A stretch of 64,000 nucleotides of DNA. Source: Acidobacteriota bacterium (GTDB taxonomy: Bacteria > Acidobacteriota > Terriglobia > Terriglobales > Acidobacteriaceae). Under the pieces are notes generated by a model. It was not told the DNA's origin. It did no database searches and saw only the letters and a list, made by a program, of their open reading frames with translations. This document shows positions 18,136 through 27,509 of this stretch, piece by piece (positions within the stretch are counted from its first letter, which is position 1; the number at the start of each line of letters is the position of its first letter). Location of the stretch: contig JAJZVX010000014.1 in assembly GCA_021846985.1 (NCBI GenBank), forward strand, positions 1 through 64,000, in the 5' to 3' direction. A program made the position numbers and the translations under genes.

Positions 18136-19314
18136 TTATGCCGCTGCCGCGCCTGTTTCCGGGCCTTCCGCCCGCCGCTTGCGCAGTTGCGCCAGCGACA
18201 GAGCAAACACATACGCAATGGCCAGCGCGGGCACCGCCAGCGACGTCCGCACACTGGTGCGGTCGGCCACCGCACCCATGGCCATGGGCAGCACGGCTCC
18301 GCCCACAATGGCCGTCACCAGCAGCCCCGAAATCTCGTTACTCCGCTCCGGCATGCGATCCACCGCCGATGAAAAGATCAGCGGAAACACGTTCGCAAAG
18401 CCCAGCCCGGTCAGGAAAAATCCCGCCGCCGCCACGCTGCCCGCTGGAACCAGAATGACCGCCAGTCCGGCGAGCGACAGGACGCACGTGGCCACCAGAA
18501 ACGTGGCCGGCTTCACCCAGTTCAGAATCATGCCGCCGCCCAAGCGCCCTACCGTCAGCGCCATGAAAAACAGCCCCGTGCCCAGCAACCCCACCTGGCC
18601 GATCTCCAGCCCAAAGCGCTCGCGCAAAAACAGCGGAATCCCCGCGCTCACGCTTACCTCCGCGCCCACATAAAGAAAGATCCCGCAGGTCATGGCCAGC
18701 ACGTAAGGATTCTTCAGCAGTGCCAGGCACGAACGCAGCGTTGCCGCGGCGGCGCCCGCGCCGCCGGAGGGCAGCTTCAGCCCCCAGGCCGCCGCCAGCG
18801 TCAGGGCCAGCGCCACGCTGAAGATGGGAAAGATCGCCTTCCAACTCAAACCGAAATAGCGCGCCGCCAGCACCGGCAGCAACGGTCCGCACAGCGACCC
18901 GATGGCCTTCACAAACTGCGCCAGGGAAAGGTTCCGCGCATATTTGCCCTCGGGCGACACGTCGCGCATCAGCGGATTGCCCGCCACCTGCAAGACCGCC
19001 GTTCCCGCGCCCAGCAGCACCATCGCCGCCAGAAACTCCGCGAACGAGTGCAATCCCAGGCTGGCAATCAGCACGCCCGCCAGCGCCACCGCCAGCCCCA
19101 GCAGCAGCACCGTTTTCTTGCCGTGCTTGTTTTGCAATACGCCCGCCGGAATCGAAAGCAGCCCGAACATGCTCAGGCCCACAAACGGCGTCAGCGCCGC
19201 CGCCGTGTTGCTCAGGTGAAATTCGTTCTTGGCCAGGCCCACAAACGGCCCCACGGCATCCACAAACCCCATGGCCAGAAAGGCCATGAACACGGGCAAA
19301 GCGCGCAGCTTCAT
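18136..19314 (-). CDS. sugar MFS transporter (FucP/GluP-like)
   Basis: 392 residues with about twelve hydrophobic helices. The N-terminus (FMAFLAMGFVDAVGPFVGLAKNEFHLS) and the loop between helices 2 and 3 (GLLSIPAGVLQNKHGKKTVLL) fit the proton-driven sugar symporter group of the FucP/GluP type. It is probably the inner membrane importer for the sugar released by the GH2/GH130/GH39 enzymes. ATG 19314 overlaps the ROK repressor stop by 4 nt (ATGA) and has GGAG 8 nt upstream, so repressor and transporter form one operon. The kinase downstream has its own promoter. Confidence 0.85.
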   Translation of the reverse strand: MKLRALPVFMAFLAMGFVDAVGPFVGLAKNEFHLSNTAAALTPFVGLSMFGLLSIPAGVLQNKHGKKTVLLLGLAVALAGVLIASLGLHSFAEFLAAMVLLGAGTAVLQVAGNPLMRDVSPEGKYARNLSLAQFVKAIGSLCGPLLPVLAARYFGLSWKAIFPIFSVALALTLAAAWGLKLPSGGAGAAAATLRSCLALLKNPYVLAMTCGIFLYVGAEVSVSAGIPLFLRERFGLEIGQVGLLGTGLFFMALTVGRLGGGMILNWVKPATFLVATCVLSLAGLAVILVPAGSVAAAGFFLTGLGFANVFPLIFSSAVDRMPERSNEISGLLVTAIVGGAVLPMAMGAVADRTSVRTSLAVPALAIAYVFALSLAQLRKRRAEGPETGAAAA

Positions 19315-20519
19315 CCCTTGCTCTCCAGGCGTTTCCGCTTCGGTCTGTCCGGCCGCACCCGCACCGCCTGGCACAAACCCTCAAAGAACTTCTCGGCCGG
19401 AATCCCTGCCGCGGCCATCAACTCCGGCCGTTCGCCCAGCGGCGAGAGCAACACCGGCACCTGCCGCAGCCACCGGTTGATGGCGTGCTGGTTCAGAAAT
19501 CGTTCCACCTCGGCGCGCAGCATCTCACCCCGTTCAAGCACGTCGCCGGTCAGCACCACCGCATCCAGCTCCAGCACATTGATCACATTCACCAGCGCCG
19601 TGCCCAGCGCCCGCGCCTGCTCCTTCACCAGTTCCAGACAAAAGGCGTCTCCCCCGGCCGCGCGGTCCATCAGCGCGCGCCAGCTTCTGATCCGCGGATC
19701 CCGCTTGCGCGCCTGCGCCAGCACGCGCGGCACCGCCGCATACATCTCCACGCACCCCGGCAACCCGCAGTCGCACCGCGGCCCGTTCATGTCGATCGAG
19801 GTGTGCCCAATCTCGTTGCCGAATCCCCGCCAGCCGGCGTAGAGCCGGTCATTGCTCACAATCCCGCTGCCGATGCCCGCCTCTACCTCCAGCAACACAA
19901 AGCTCCGCGAGGCGCGCCCCGCGCCAAATGTCTTCTCCGCCATGGTCAGCGCCTGCGCGTTGTTCTCCAGAAACACGTAGCCCACGCCCAGATCCTTCAT
20001 CTCCGCCGCCAAGCAGGCGTTGTGCCAAATCTCGAAGTTGGGCGGATTCAGAATCGTCCCCGCCGCCACATCCACCGGCCCCGGCGTGCTGATGCCCAAC
20101 CCCAGCCACCGCCGCGACGGCGGCGCGCAACGCCGCATCAACCCGCACAGGCAGGCCTTCATCCGCCGCAGCGCCTCCTGCCGGGTCAGCCCGGCAATCT
20201 CGATCGCCTCCCGGCACAGCAGCCGCCCGCGAAAGTCCGCCACGCCCGCATCCGAGCCCGTGCGCGAAATGGTCAGCCCCAGCGTGTAGGCATACTCCGG
20301 GCGCAGTTCCACGGGCACCGGCCGGCGCCCCGCCGCGCTCTTCCGCCGCGGCGCCTCTTCCACCATGCCCTCCGTCAGCAGCTTGCCCACGATCAGCGAC
20401 ATGGCCGCCCGCGTCAACCCCGTCCGCTCCGCCAGCTCGGCCCGCGACAAGCTCTCCCGCCGCAGCAGCCGCAGCACCTTCAGCCGGTTTCCCGCCTTCA
20501 TCTCTTGTGCGTTCTTCAT
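19311..20519 (-). CDS. ROK-family transcriptional repressor (NagC/XylR type)
   Basis: 402 residues. The N-terminal winged helix-turn-helix spans about 10-70 (LKVLRLLRRESLSRAELAERTGLTRAAMSLIVGKLL) and is followed by a ROK sugar-sensing domain. Unlike the kinase downstream, it keeps the zinc cluster (CDCGLPGCVE). Such proteins bind operators in the absence of a sugar or sugar phosphate and repress uptake and catabolic genes. Its stop overlaps the transporter start, so it likely controls its own operon and perhaps the promoter at 18088-18116. ATG 20519 was chosen; TTG 20537 is the longer alternative. Confidence 0.85.
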   Translation of the reverse strand: MKNAQEMKAGNRLKVLRLLRRESLSRAELAERTGLTRAAMSLIVGKLLTEGMVEEAPRRKSAAGRRPVPVELRPEYAYTLGLTISRTGSDAGVADFRGRLLCREAIEIAGLTRQEALRRMKACLCGLMRRCAPPSRRWLGLGISTPGPVDVAAGTILNPPNFEIWHNACLAAEMKDLGVGYVFLENNAQALTMAEKTFGAGRASRSFVLLEVEAGIGSGIVSNDRLYAGWRGFGNEIGHTSIDMNGPRCDCGLPGCVEMYAAVPRVLAQARKRDPRIRSWRALMDRAAGGDAFCLELVKEQARALGTALVNVINVLELDAVVLTGDVLERGEMLRAEVERFLNQHAINRWLRQVPVLLSPLGERPELMAAAGIPAEKFFEGLCQAVRVRPDRPKRKRLESKG

Positions 20520-20889
20520 CCCTGCATCGGTCCGCAAGAGGGCGGCTTGGTTCGCCGCCTTCTGTCAACACGCTTAACTATATACGCGAAGACGCGCTTC
20601 CGGGCGCTCTCTTTGCGCTTTCCCGGCCGTCTCCAGAGCCGCCCACTCGGCCCCCATCCAACGCCACGCGCTGGTCCTCCTTTCGCCTTCGCCGCCCCCT
20701 GCGGCTGGCGCCGGGAGATCGTTTCCGTGCTCAGGCGAGGGGCCATCATTTTGCTGAGCGAAACGCAAGCGAGTCCTCCCCGCATCCTCTTCCCGTCGCC
20801 TTTTGCCCGAATCGGTCCGTCTTTGGCGGGCGTAACGCCTCTCCCTTTCTTTCCCGGATGGAATCGAGCATGGTAGCCTGTATCGCGTC
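20520..20889. other. divergent intergenic control region
   Basis: 370 nt between the divergent ROK repressor and the IclR/LacI-like regulator. Mostly GC-rich with no coding signal. The one AT-rich patch, TGTCAACACGCTTAACTATATACG (about 20564-20587), includes TATATA and TTAACTA and could carry a promoter for the repressor, but no pair of hexamers at proper spacing was convincing. The region near 20860-20889 just before the plus-strand start holds nothing clear. Confidence 0.4.
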
Positions 20890-22056
20890 ATGAAACGCAC
20901 GTCTTCTTCTGTTTCGAAAGCGGCGCAAGCCGAACATCGCACCTACACCGTCCGCGCCGTCATGCGGGCCGCCGCCATTCTCCAGTGCTTTTCCTCCCTC
21001 GGTGAGATCCTCGAGCTCCGCGTCATCACGCAGCGCACCCGGCAGACCAAGGCCACCGCCTTCCGCCTCTCTGAAACTCTCGTGGAGGCCGGTCTGCTGG
21101 AGCGCGTGGGAGCCCACGGCTACCGCCTCCGCGTCGATCTCTCCCCCAGCCGGCGTTGCCGCATCGGCTATGCCGCCCAAAGCAGCGTGGTCGCCTTCAC
21201 CGCCACCGTCACGGACAGCCTCATCGCCGCCGCCAGCGAGGCCCATATCGACCTGGTCGTCCTCAACAACAAGTTCAGCCCCACCGTGGCCCTGCGCAAC
21301 GCCGACAGCTTCGTCCAGCAAAAGGTCGATCTGGTCATTGACTCCCAAATCGACTCCACCATCTCCGCCCAAATTGCCGCGAAATTCTCCGACGAGCGCA
21401 TCCCCTTCATCGCCGTCGATATTCCCCATCCCGGCGCGTTCTATTTCGGCGCCGACAACTACAAGGCTGGCCGCCTTGCCGGCCGCTATCTCGCCCGGTG
21501 GGCCGGCCGCCACTGGAACGGCCTCGCCGACGAAATCTATCTCATCGGCGCCGACGTGGGCGGCCCCAGCCTGGCCGCCCGCATGAGCGGCATGTACGAC
21601 GGCATGATCGAGGTTCTGCCCGCCCTCCGTACCCTGCGCTGCTGCCATCTCGACACCCGCGGCCAGTTCGAGCGCACCCTCGACACGTTGCGCCGCTACA
21701 TCCGCCTGCGCAAGCTGCGCCGCGTCCTCGTGGGCGCCGTCAACGACCTCTCCGCTCTCGCCGCGTTGCAGGCCTTTCGCGACTTTGGCGCCGAGGAGGA
21801 ATGCGCCATCGCCGGACAGGACGGCTGCATCGAGGCGCGCAACGAGTTGCGCAAGGCCCACTCCCGCCTCGTCTGCACCGTCGCCTATTATCCCGAGCAC
21901 TACGGCAAGGGCCTCATTCAGTTCGCCACCGATATCCTCGCCGGCAGAAGCGTTCCTCCCGCTGTCCTCACCCATCACGAACTTCTCACACCGCAAAACG
22001 TCAACAAGATCTATCCCAACGACAACTGGCTGAGTTCGGCAGGCAGGGGCATGTAA
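20890..22056 (+). CDS. chimeric transcriptional regulator: IclR-like wHTH fused to periplasmic-binding-protein domain
   Basis: 388 residues. Residues about 20-85 look like an IclR-type winged helix (TVRAVMRAAAILQCFSSLGEILELRVITQRT... TAFRLSETLVEAGLLERVGAHGYRL). Residues about 92-375 look like a LacI/RbsB-type sugar-binding fold (IGYAAQSSVVAFTATVTDSLIAAA, VDLVIDSQID, FGADNYKAGRLAGRYLA, AVNDLSALAALQAF, CTVAYYPEHYGKGLI). IclR proteins normally carry a GAF-like effector domain and LacI proteins a different HTH, so this is an unusual pairing. Presumed cytoplasmic because no signal peptide is present. It is divergent from the ROK repressor and just upstream of the GH39 gene, which it likely controls. 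Confidence 0.75.
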   Translation: MKRTSSSVSKAAQAEHRTYTVRAVMRAAAILQCFSSLGEILELRVITQRTRQTKATAFRLSETLVEAGLLERVGAHGYRLRVDLSPSRRCRIGYAAQSSVVAFTATVTDSLIAAASEAHIDLVVLNNKFSPTVALRNADSFVQQKVDLVIDSQIDSTISAQIAAKFSDERIPFIAVDIPHPGAFYFGADNYKAGRLAGRYLARWAGRHWNGLADEIYLIGADVGGPSLAARMSGMYDGMIEVLPALRTLRCCHLDTRGQFERTLDTLRRYIRLRKLRRVLVGAVNDLSALAALQAFRDFGAEEECAIAGQDGCIEARNELRKAHSRLVCTVAYYPEHYGKGLIQFATDILAGRSVPPAVLTHHELLTPQNVNKIYPNDNWLSSAGRGM

Positions 22057-22151
22057 ACGCAGCGCAGCCGCATGGCCCTCTTGCCGCACCATGCTTTTGC
22101 GCGTGTAGAATTCCATGCTGAGATGCACGGCCCCCGCGCCTGGAAAGGAAA

Positions 22152-23756
22152 ATGGGAATCATGAAACACCTCGCCTGTCTTCTCCTGCTTTCTCTCGCTT
22201 CTGTTGCCGCCTGGACTCAGGCCACGGCGCCCGCCGGCTATCGCGCCGTTCATGTCGATGCCGGCAAAGTCATCGGGCAGATTCACGACTTCCAGGGGCT
22301 CAACGGCCAGCCCACGCCCGTGCTCCAGGGCCTGCCCAACCTCGTGCGCCAGTACAAGGAACTGCGCACCAGCCTCGTCCGCACCCACGACATGATGGGC
22401 CCCACCGACATCGACGCCGTCTTCAAGTTCGACAACATCTGGCAGGAATGGCTCATCCCCGATCCGGCGGTTCGCCGCGGCGCGGTTGACCACGGCAACA
22501 AGAGCATCCTCTTCCCCGACCCCAACGCCGACCCCGAAAATCCCGCCAGCTATAACTTCGGTCCCACCGACGAAGTGATGGCCGCCATTCACGCCGCCGG
22601 CGCCCATGTCTACTACCGCATCGGCCGCAGTTGGGGCGCGCAGGCCACCCCGCCCGTCAACTTCGACAAGTACGCCGACGCCGTCAAGCACGTCGCCATG
22701 CACTACAACCAGGGCTGGGACCACGGCTTCCACTACGGGATCAAGTACTGGGAGTTCTGGAACGAGCCCGGCGAAGTCTTCTGGACCGGCACTCCCGAGC
22801 AGTTCTACGAGCTCTACGCCAAGACCGCACGCGCCCTCAAGTCGGCCGACCCTTCCATCCTGATCGGCGGCCCGGCCATCGCCGATCCCGCCCATCCCTC
22901 GCCCTATCGCGAGGGCCTGCTCGACTACTGCAAGAAGAACCATGTTCCCTTCGACTTCTACTCCTGGCACACCTACGCCATCGGCTCCGCCGATCCGTAT
23001 GACGGTGTTCGCCTGGCCCGCAACTTCCGCAGGATTCTCGACCAACACGGTTATCCGCACGCGCAGAGCATTCTCTCCGAGTGGAACCTGACCCCCGACT
23101 TCACCGAAGCCGAAAAAGCGGAGCTGCAGGGGGTGCATAACGCCGCCTTCATCGGCGCCGCCCTTACTTACTTCCAGGACGCCCCCCTCGACGCCGCCAT
23201 CTTCTACCGCGGCGACGCCACCTGGATGGGCCTCTTCGACCTCAAGGGCAACTACTTCAAAACCGCTTATACCTTCAAAGCCATGGGACAGATGCAGGAG
23301 ACGCCCCAGCGCCTCGCCGCCACCGGAGCGGACACCGACGGCTTCGCCGTACTGGCCGGAAAATCCGCCGACAACCGCACCGTTCAGATCTTCCTCAGCA
23401 ACTACGAAATTCCCGCCGGCTACAAGCCCAAGAGGATGCATCTGTCGCCGCAGCTTCAGAAAATGTTTGAGAAGACCATGGCCGAGCAGGCGGCGAAGGC
23501 GAAGACGAAGAAGCCTGCTCCGGTAAACGAGCTGCCGCAGCGCACCGGCATCGTCTACAAGAACAACGCCGGCTACAACCTCACCGTCGCCGATCTGCCC
23601 TGGGGCGATGCTGCCTTCACCGTCCAGCGCTACCGGCTCTCCAAGACCCAGAACCTCGCGCTGGTTGAAAACAAATCCGCGAGCGGCGGCAGCCTGAAGA
23701 TTTCCACGGCCTTCCCGCCCGACACGGTGGAACTGATCGTCCTCCAGCGCAAGTAG
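22152..23756 (+). CDS. exported glycoside hydrolase family 39-like enzyme
   Basis: 534 residues. A signal peptide is visible ([21 protein letters not shown]). The barrel has the clan GH-A pair: acid/base E205 in [10 protein letters not shown] and nucleophile E310 in [10 protein letters not shown]. The central YSWHTYA stretch also suits GH39 beta-xylosidases and related enzymes. A lysine-rich loop (about 440-460, KKPAPVN region) separates a C-terminal beta domain. AAGGAA precedes ATG 22152; ATG 22161 is an equally good start. The enzyme would act outside the cytoplasm on plant or microbial glycans, alongside the GH2/GH130 enzymes. Specificity (xyloside, iduronide, other) cannot be settled by eye. 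Confidence 0.78.
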   Translation: MGIMKHLACLLLLSLASVAAWTQATAPAGYRAVHVDAGKVIGQIHDFQGLNGQPTPVLQGLPNLVRQYKELRTSLVRTHDMMGPTDIDAVFKFDNIWQEWLIPDPAVRRGAVDHGNKSILFPDPNADPENPASYNFGPTDEVMAAIHAAGAHVYYRIGRSWGAQATPPVNFDKYADAVKHVAMHYNQGWDHGFHYGIKYWEFWNEPGEVFWTGTPEQFYELYAKTARALKSADPSILIGGPAIADPAHPSPYREGLLDYCKKNHVPFDFYSWHTYAIGSADPYDGVRLARNFRRILDQHGYPHAQSILSEWNLTPDFTEAEKAELQGVHNAAFIGAALTYFQDAPLDAAIFYRGDATWMGLFDLKGNYFKTAYTFKAMGQMQETPQRLAATGADTDGFAVLAGKSADNRTVQIFLSNYEIPAGYKPKRMHLSPQLQKMFEKTMAEQAAKAKTKKPAPVNELPQRTGIVYKNNAGYNLTVADLPWGDAAFTVQRYRLSKTQNLALVENKSASGGSLKISTAFPPDTVELIVLQRK

Positions 23757-23778
23757 TCTTGCCGTTCACGGCGGCAGC

Positions 23779-23820
23779 CGGGCGGCGGAGAGCGATTTGC
23801 GCTGGATTCTCCGCCGCCCG
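23779..23820 (+). terminator. terminator after the GH39 gene
   Basis: Perfect 13-bp stem CGGGCGGCGGAGA (23779-23791) / TCTCCGCCGCCCG (23808-23820) with a 16-nt loop that contains a further GCG/CGC pair. A T-rich tract (CTCTTTCGCTGTTTCTCTGC) follows. It starts 22 nt after the GH39 stop and insulates lon. Confidence 0.72.
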
Positions 23821-23962
23821 CCGCACTCTTTCGCTGTTTCTCTGCTCTGTTTTCTCTCCGCCCTCCCGGTTTTCTTTTCCGCTGTACAATCCGTTAAGGA
23901 CCATCGCAGGCAGCCCCGAATCCGGAGGATGCTTTTGTGCGTCTAACTCGAGTGGGGGTTGT

Positions 23963-26374
23963 ATGTCTTCTTCTCGCGCAAAATCCGAGCAGCGCAAGCT
24001 GCCCATGATGCCCATCCGGGACATGGTCATCTTTCCCTATATGATGACGCCCTTCGTCGTGGGCCGCGAATCCAGCGTGCGCGCTCTCGAGGAAGCTCTC
24101 AACGGCGACCGCAAAATCTTTCTCGCCACGCAACACGACGCATCCAACGACGAGCCCCGCGCCAAAGACATCTACCAGGTCGGCTCGATTTGCAGCATTG
24201 TGCAGAGCGTCAAAATGCCCGACGGCAACATCAAGGTTCTGGTGGAGGGCATCGAGCGCGCCAAGTCCATCGACCTCACCGACCGCGACGGCTTCTTTGT
24301 CGCCACCGTGCGCATAGCCAAATCCGAGTTCGAAATGACGCCCGCCGCGGAGCAGTTGATGACCCGCGTCACCAGCCTCTTCGAGCAGTACGTCAAGCTC
24401 CAGCAGTCGCTCAACTACGAAACCATCATCGCCACCGTGCGCATGGACGAGCCCGCCAAGCTCTCCGACACCATTGCCGCCAATCTCCAGCTCGGCATCG
24501 AGGAAAAGCAGGAGTTGCTCTCCATCTTCGATCCCGCCGCGCGCCTGGCCCGCATTGCCGACGTGCTCGACATCGAAATCGAAAAGCTCGATCTCGACCG
24601 CAACATCCAGTCCCGCGTCAAGCGCCAGATGGAGCGCGCCCAGAAAGAGTATTACCTCAACGAAAAAATCAAGGCCATCCAGAAAGAGCTCGGCCGCGGC
24701 GAAAAAAGCGAGTTCGACGAGCTGCGCAAGAAGATCGAGACCGCCGGCATGCCCAAGGAGGTTCTCGACAAGGCCATCCAGGAGCTGAAGAAACTCGAAG
24801 CCATGCCCCCCATGTCTGCCGAGTCCACCGTCAGCCGCAACTATATTGACTGGCTCCTCGCCGTTCCGTGGAAGAAGCGTTCCAAGGAAACCCGCTCCAT
24901 CGACTACGCCGAAAAGGTGCTCAATGAAGACCACTACGGCCTCGAAAAGATCAAGGAGCGCATTCTTGAATTTCTGGCCGTGCGCCAGCTCGTGAAAAAC
25001 CCCAAGGGTTCCATCCTCTGTTTCGTGGGGCCGCCGGGCGTGGGCAAAACCTCTCTCGGCATGTCCATCGCCAAGGCCACCGGCCGCAAGTTTGTGCGTC
25101 TTTCCCTGGGCGGGGTGCGCGACGAAGCCGAGATTCGCGGCCATCGCCGCACCTACATCGGCGCCATGCCCGGCCAGATCATCCAGCACATGAAGCGCGC
25201 CGGCACCAGGAACCCCGTCTTCCTCCTCGACGAGGTGGACAAAATGGCCTCCGACTTCCGCGGCGATCCGGCCTCCGCTCTGCTTGAAGTCCTCGACCCC
25301 GAGCAGAACACCACCTTCCAGGATCACTATCTCGACGTGGATTATGACCTCTCCCAGGTTCTCTTCCTGGCCACCGCCAACGTGCTCCATACCGTGCCCG
25401 CCGCTTTGCAGGATCGCATGGAAGTTCTCCGCCTGCAGGGCTACACCGAGCAGGAAAAGCTCGAAATCGCCCGCCAGTACCTGGTTAAAAAGCAGCGCGA
25501 GCAAACCGGCCTCAGCGAAAAGAACATCGCCTTCGCCGACGGAGCCATCCTCGAAATCATCCGCAACTACACGCGCGAAGCCGGCGTCCGCAACCTGGAG
25601 CGCGAGATCGGCAACATCTGCCGCAAGGTCGCCCGCAAGGTCGTCAAGGCCGACGCAAAACACAAGGAAGAACTGACCGCGCAGAATATCGCCGAGTTCC
25701 TCGGCGTGCCCAGGTACCGCGAATCGGAAGTCCACGAAAAGAGCGAAATCGGCCTCGTCACCGGCCTTGCCTGGACCGAAGTGGGCGGCAGCATCCTTAC
25801 CACCGAAGTCCAGGTTCTCGACGGCAAGGGCAAGCTCACCATCACCGGGCAGCTCGGCGACGTGATGCAGGAGTCAGCCCAGGCCGCGCTCAGTTACATC
25901 CGCGGCAAGGCCCAGGCGCTCGGCCTCACGCGTGAGTTCTACCGCAGCATCGACATCCATCTGCACGTGCCCGAGGGCGCCATCCCCAAGGACGGCCCCT
26001 CCGCAGGCATCACCATGGCCACCGCTCTGGCCAGCGCCCTGGCCCGCATTCCCGTCCGCCGCGACATTGCCATGACCGGCGAAATCACGCTCCGCGGCAA
26101 GGTGCTCCCCATCGGCGGCCTCAAGGAAAAGCTTCTCGCCGCCCTCCGCGCCGGCATCTTCGAGACCATCCTGCCTCGCGCCAACGAGAAAGACCTCGCC
26201 GATCTGCCCGACAACATCAAGAGCTCCATGAAGCTCCACTTTGTCGACTCCATGGACGAGGTCCTCAAACTCGCCCTCGAAAGCCCGCTGCCCGGCGCCG
26301 TGCCCCCCGAAGCCGAAGTCCTCGCCGCCGTACCGCAAGCGGATAGGGGCGGGAATGTGACGGCGCCGCAGTAG
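23963..26374 (+). CDS. lon: ATP-dependent protease Lon (La)
   Basis: 803 residues, the usual length for bacterial LonA. The N-terminal substrate domain begins [23 protein letters not shown]. Walker A is GPPGVGKT (356-363) and Walker [11 protein letters not shown]. The Ser-Lys dyad is S680 in KDGPSAGI and K723 in GGLKEK, nearly identical in position to E. coli S679/K722. Lon degrades misfolded and regulatory proteins in the cytoplasm. ATG 23963 follows a G-rich ribosome binding site (GTGGGGGTTGT); the frame is open back to 23759 but the extra residues do not match Lon. DUF309 and engB follow. Confidence 0.98.
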   Translation: MSSSRAKSEQRKLPMMPIRDMVIFPYMMTPFVVGRESSVRALEEALNGDRKIFLATQHDASNDEPRAKDIYQVGSICSIVQSVKMPDGNIKVLVEGIERAKSIDLTDRDGFFVATVRIAKSEFEMTPAAEQLMTRVTSLFEQYVKLQQSLNYETIIATVRMDEPAKLSDTIAANLQLGIEEKQELLSIFDPAARLARIADVLDIEIEKLDLDRNIQSRVKRQMERAQKEYYLNEKIKAIQKELGRGEKSEFDELRKKIETAGMPKEVLDKAIQELKKLEAMPPMSAESTVSRNYIDWLLAVPWKKRSKETRSIDYAEKVLNEDHYGLEKIKERILEFLAVRQLVKNPKGSILCFVGPPGVGKTSLGMSIAKATGRKFVRLSLGGVRDEAEIRGHRRTYIGAMPGQIIQHMKRAGTRNPVFLLDEVDKMASDFRGDPASALLEVLDPEQNTTFQDHYLDVDYDLSQVLFLATANVLHTVPAALQDRMEVLRLQGYTEQEKLEIARQYLVKKQREQTGLSEKNIAFADGAILEIIRNYTREAGVRNLEREIGNICRKVARKVVKADAKHKEELTAQNIAEFLGVPRYRESEVHEKSEIGLVTGLAWTEVGGSILTTEVQVLDGKGKLTITGQLGDVMQESAQAALSYIRGKAQALGLTREFYRSIDIHLHVPEGAIPKDGPSAGITMATALASALARIPVRRDIAMTGEITLRGKVLPIGGLKEKLLAALRAGIFETILPRANEKDLADLPDNIKSSMKLHFVDSMDEVLKLALESPLPGAVPPEAEVLAAVPQADRGGNVTAPQ

Positions 26375-26390
26375 ACCTCTCGGCAGAAAA

Positions 26391-26428
26391 GCCCGGGCTA
26401 CCCATGCGAACGCATGGATCGCTCGGGC
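26391..26428 (+). terminator. terminator after lon
   Basis: Long hairpin, 18-nt arms 26391-26408 and 26411-26428, with two mismatches and one G-T pair; the apex is CCATGCG-AA-CGCATGG. ATTTGTGTTAATAAAAG follows. It ends 20 nt before the DUF309 start, so that gene is probably transcribed separately or by read-through. Confidence 0.65.
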
Positions 26429-26448
26429 ATTTGTGTTAATAAAAGACG

Positions 26449-26802
26449 ATGCCGCTGGATTGGAATCAAGGCGCACTGGCCGAGGGTCTCCGCTGCTATC
26501 GGAACCGCAAGTTCTTTCTCGCCCACGAGCACTGGGAGAGCGTCTGGCTGCGCAGCGCCGAACCGGAGAAGTCCTTCTTGCAGGCGCTCATCCAGATCGC
26601 GGCGGCCTTGCATCATCTCGATCGCGGCAACCGCGTGGGCGCGGCCTCGCTGCTGCGGCGGGCGCTCCAGCGTCTCGATGCGTATCCGGCGGTATTTGGC
26701 GGCGTGTGCGTCCACGCGGTGCGCGAGAGCCTGTGCGCGTGGCTGATTGCCCTCGACAGCGCCGGCCCGCCCGCGGAGCTTCCTTTCCCGCCGATCCAGT
26801 GA
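26449..26802 (+). CDS. DUF309 family protein
   Basis: 117 residues. The family signature is visible: RNRKFFLAHEHWESVW (about 18-33) followed by FLQALIQIAAALHHL (about 43-57), an all-helical protein with a conserved HExxE-like helix. Function is unknown; the conserved His and Glu residues suggest a metal site, but that is inference. It lies between lon and engB on the same strand and ends 44 nt before the engB start used here. Confidence 0.75.
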   Translation: MPLDWNQGALAEGLRCYRNRKFFLAHEHWESVWLRSAEPEKSFLQALIQIAAALHHLDRGNRVGAASLLRRALQRLDAYPAVFGGVCVHAVRESLCAWLIALDSAGPPAELPFPPIQ

Positions 26803-26846
26803 ACGGCACAGACGCGGCGACATGCCGGCAACAGGCTCTGGCCGCT

Positions 26847-27452
26847 ATGCTGTACAGGATGCGCTACACTACCCAATTTCTGCTCTCCGCCACCGCCGCC
26901 GCGCACTTCCCCCCGCTGGGCGCGCCAGAGATTGCCTTCCTCGGCCGCTCCAACGTCGGCAAATCCTCGCTCCTCAACGCCCTCGCCGGCGAAAAGGCCG
27001 CCCGCGTATCCCAGACTCCCGGCCGCACCCGCGCCATCAACTTCTTCGATCTTCTCGACGAGCGGGCGCGTCCCCGCCTCCGCTTTGCCGACCTGCCCGG
27101 CTACGGCTACGCAAAGATTGCCAAATCCATCTCCTCCACCTGGCCGCAGTTCATTGAGCCGTATCTCGCCGCGCGGCCTTCCCTTGCCCTCTGCGTCTGC
27201 CTGGTCGATGCCAACGTTCCGCCGCAGCCCAGCGACCGCCAGTTGATCCAATGGCTGCGCGCCGCCGGCCGCGCCTTTGTCGTCGCCGCCACCAAGGTGG
27301 ACCGCCTCAGCGGCAATCGGCGCGCGCAAAGCCTGCTTTTCCTCCGGAACGATCTGGAACTGGACGATCTGCTGGCGGTCTCGGCCAAAACCGGCTATGG
27401 CATCTCCACACTGTGGACCCGCATCGAGGCCGCGGCCGCGCCCGCGCGGTAG
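26847..27452 (+). CDS. engB: ribosome biogenesis GTPase EngB (YsxC/YihA)
   Basis: 201 residues. G1 is GRSNVGKSS, G3 DLPGYGYA, G4 TKVD, and G5 SAKTG, in the order of the TrmE-Era-EngA-EngB GTPases; PEIAFLGRSNVGKSSLLNAL is diagnostic for EngB. It helps assemble the large ribosomal subunit. Ribosome binding sites are weak; ATG 26859 (MRYTTQ) is an equally likely start, since family similarity begins there. The clpX-lon-engB neighbourhood is common in bacteria. Confidence 0.95.
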   Translation: MLYRMRYTTQFLLSATAAAHFPPLGAPEIAFLGRSNVGKSSLLNALAGEKAARVSQTPGRTRAINFFDLLDERARPRLRFADLPGYGYAKIAKSISSTWPQFIEPYLAARPSLALCVCLVDANVPPQPSDRQLIQWLRAAGRAFVVAATKVDRLSGNRRAQSLLFLRNDLELDDLLAVSAKTGYGISTLWTRIEAAAAPAR

Positions 27453-27509
27453 GCATCTCTTCGACCTCCGGCGGGGCGGCAGATGCGGACGCATGCGCGG
27501 GCCGGCGCA

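Noticed and set aside
23894..25735. 613-codon open frame opposite lon
   Set aside because: Complement of lon, Gly/Val/Glu/Asp-rich with no domain.
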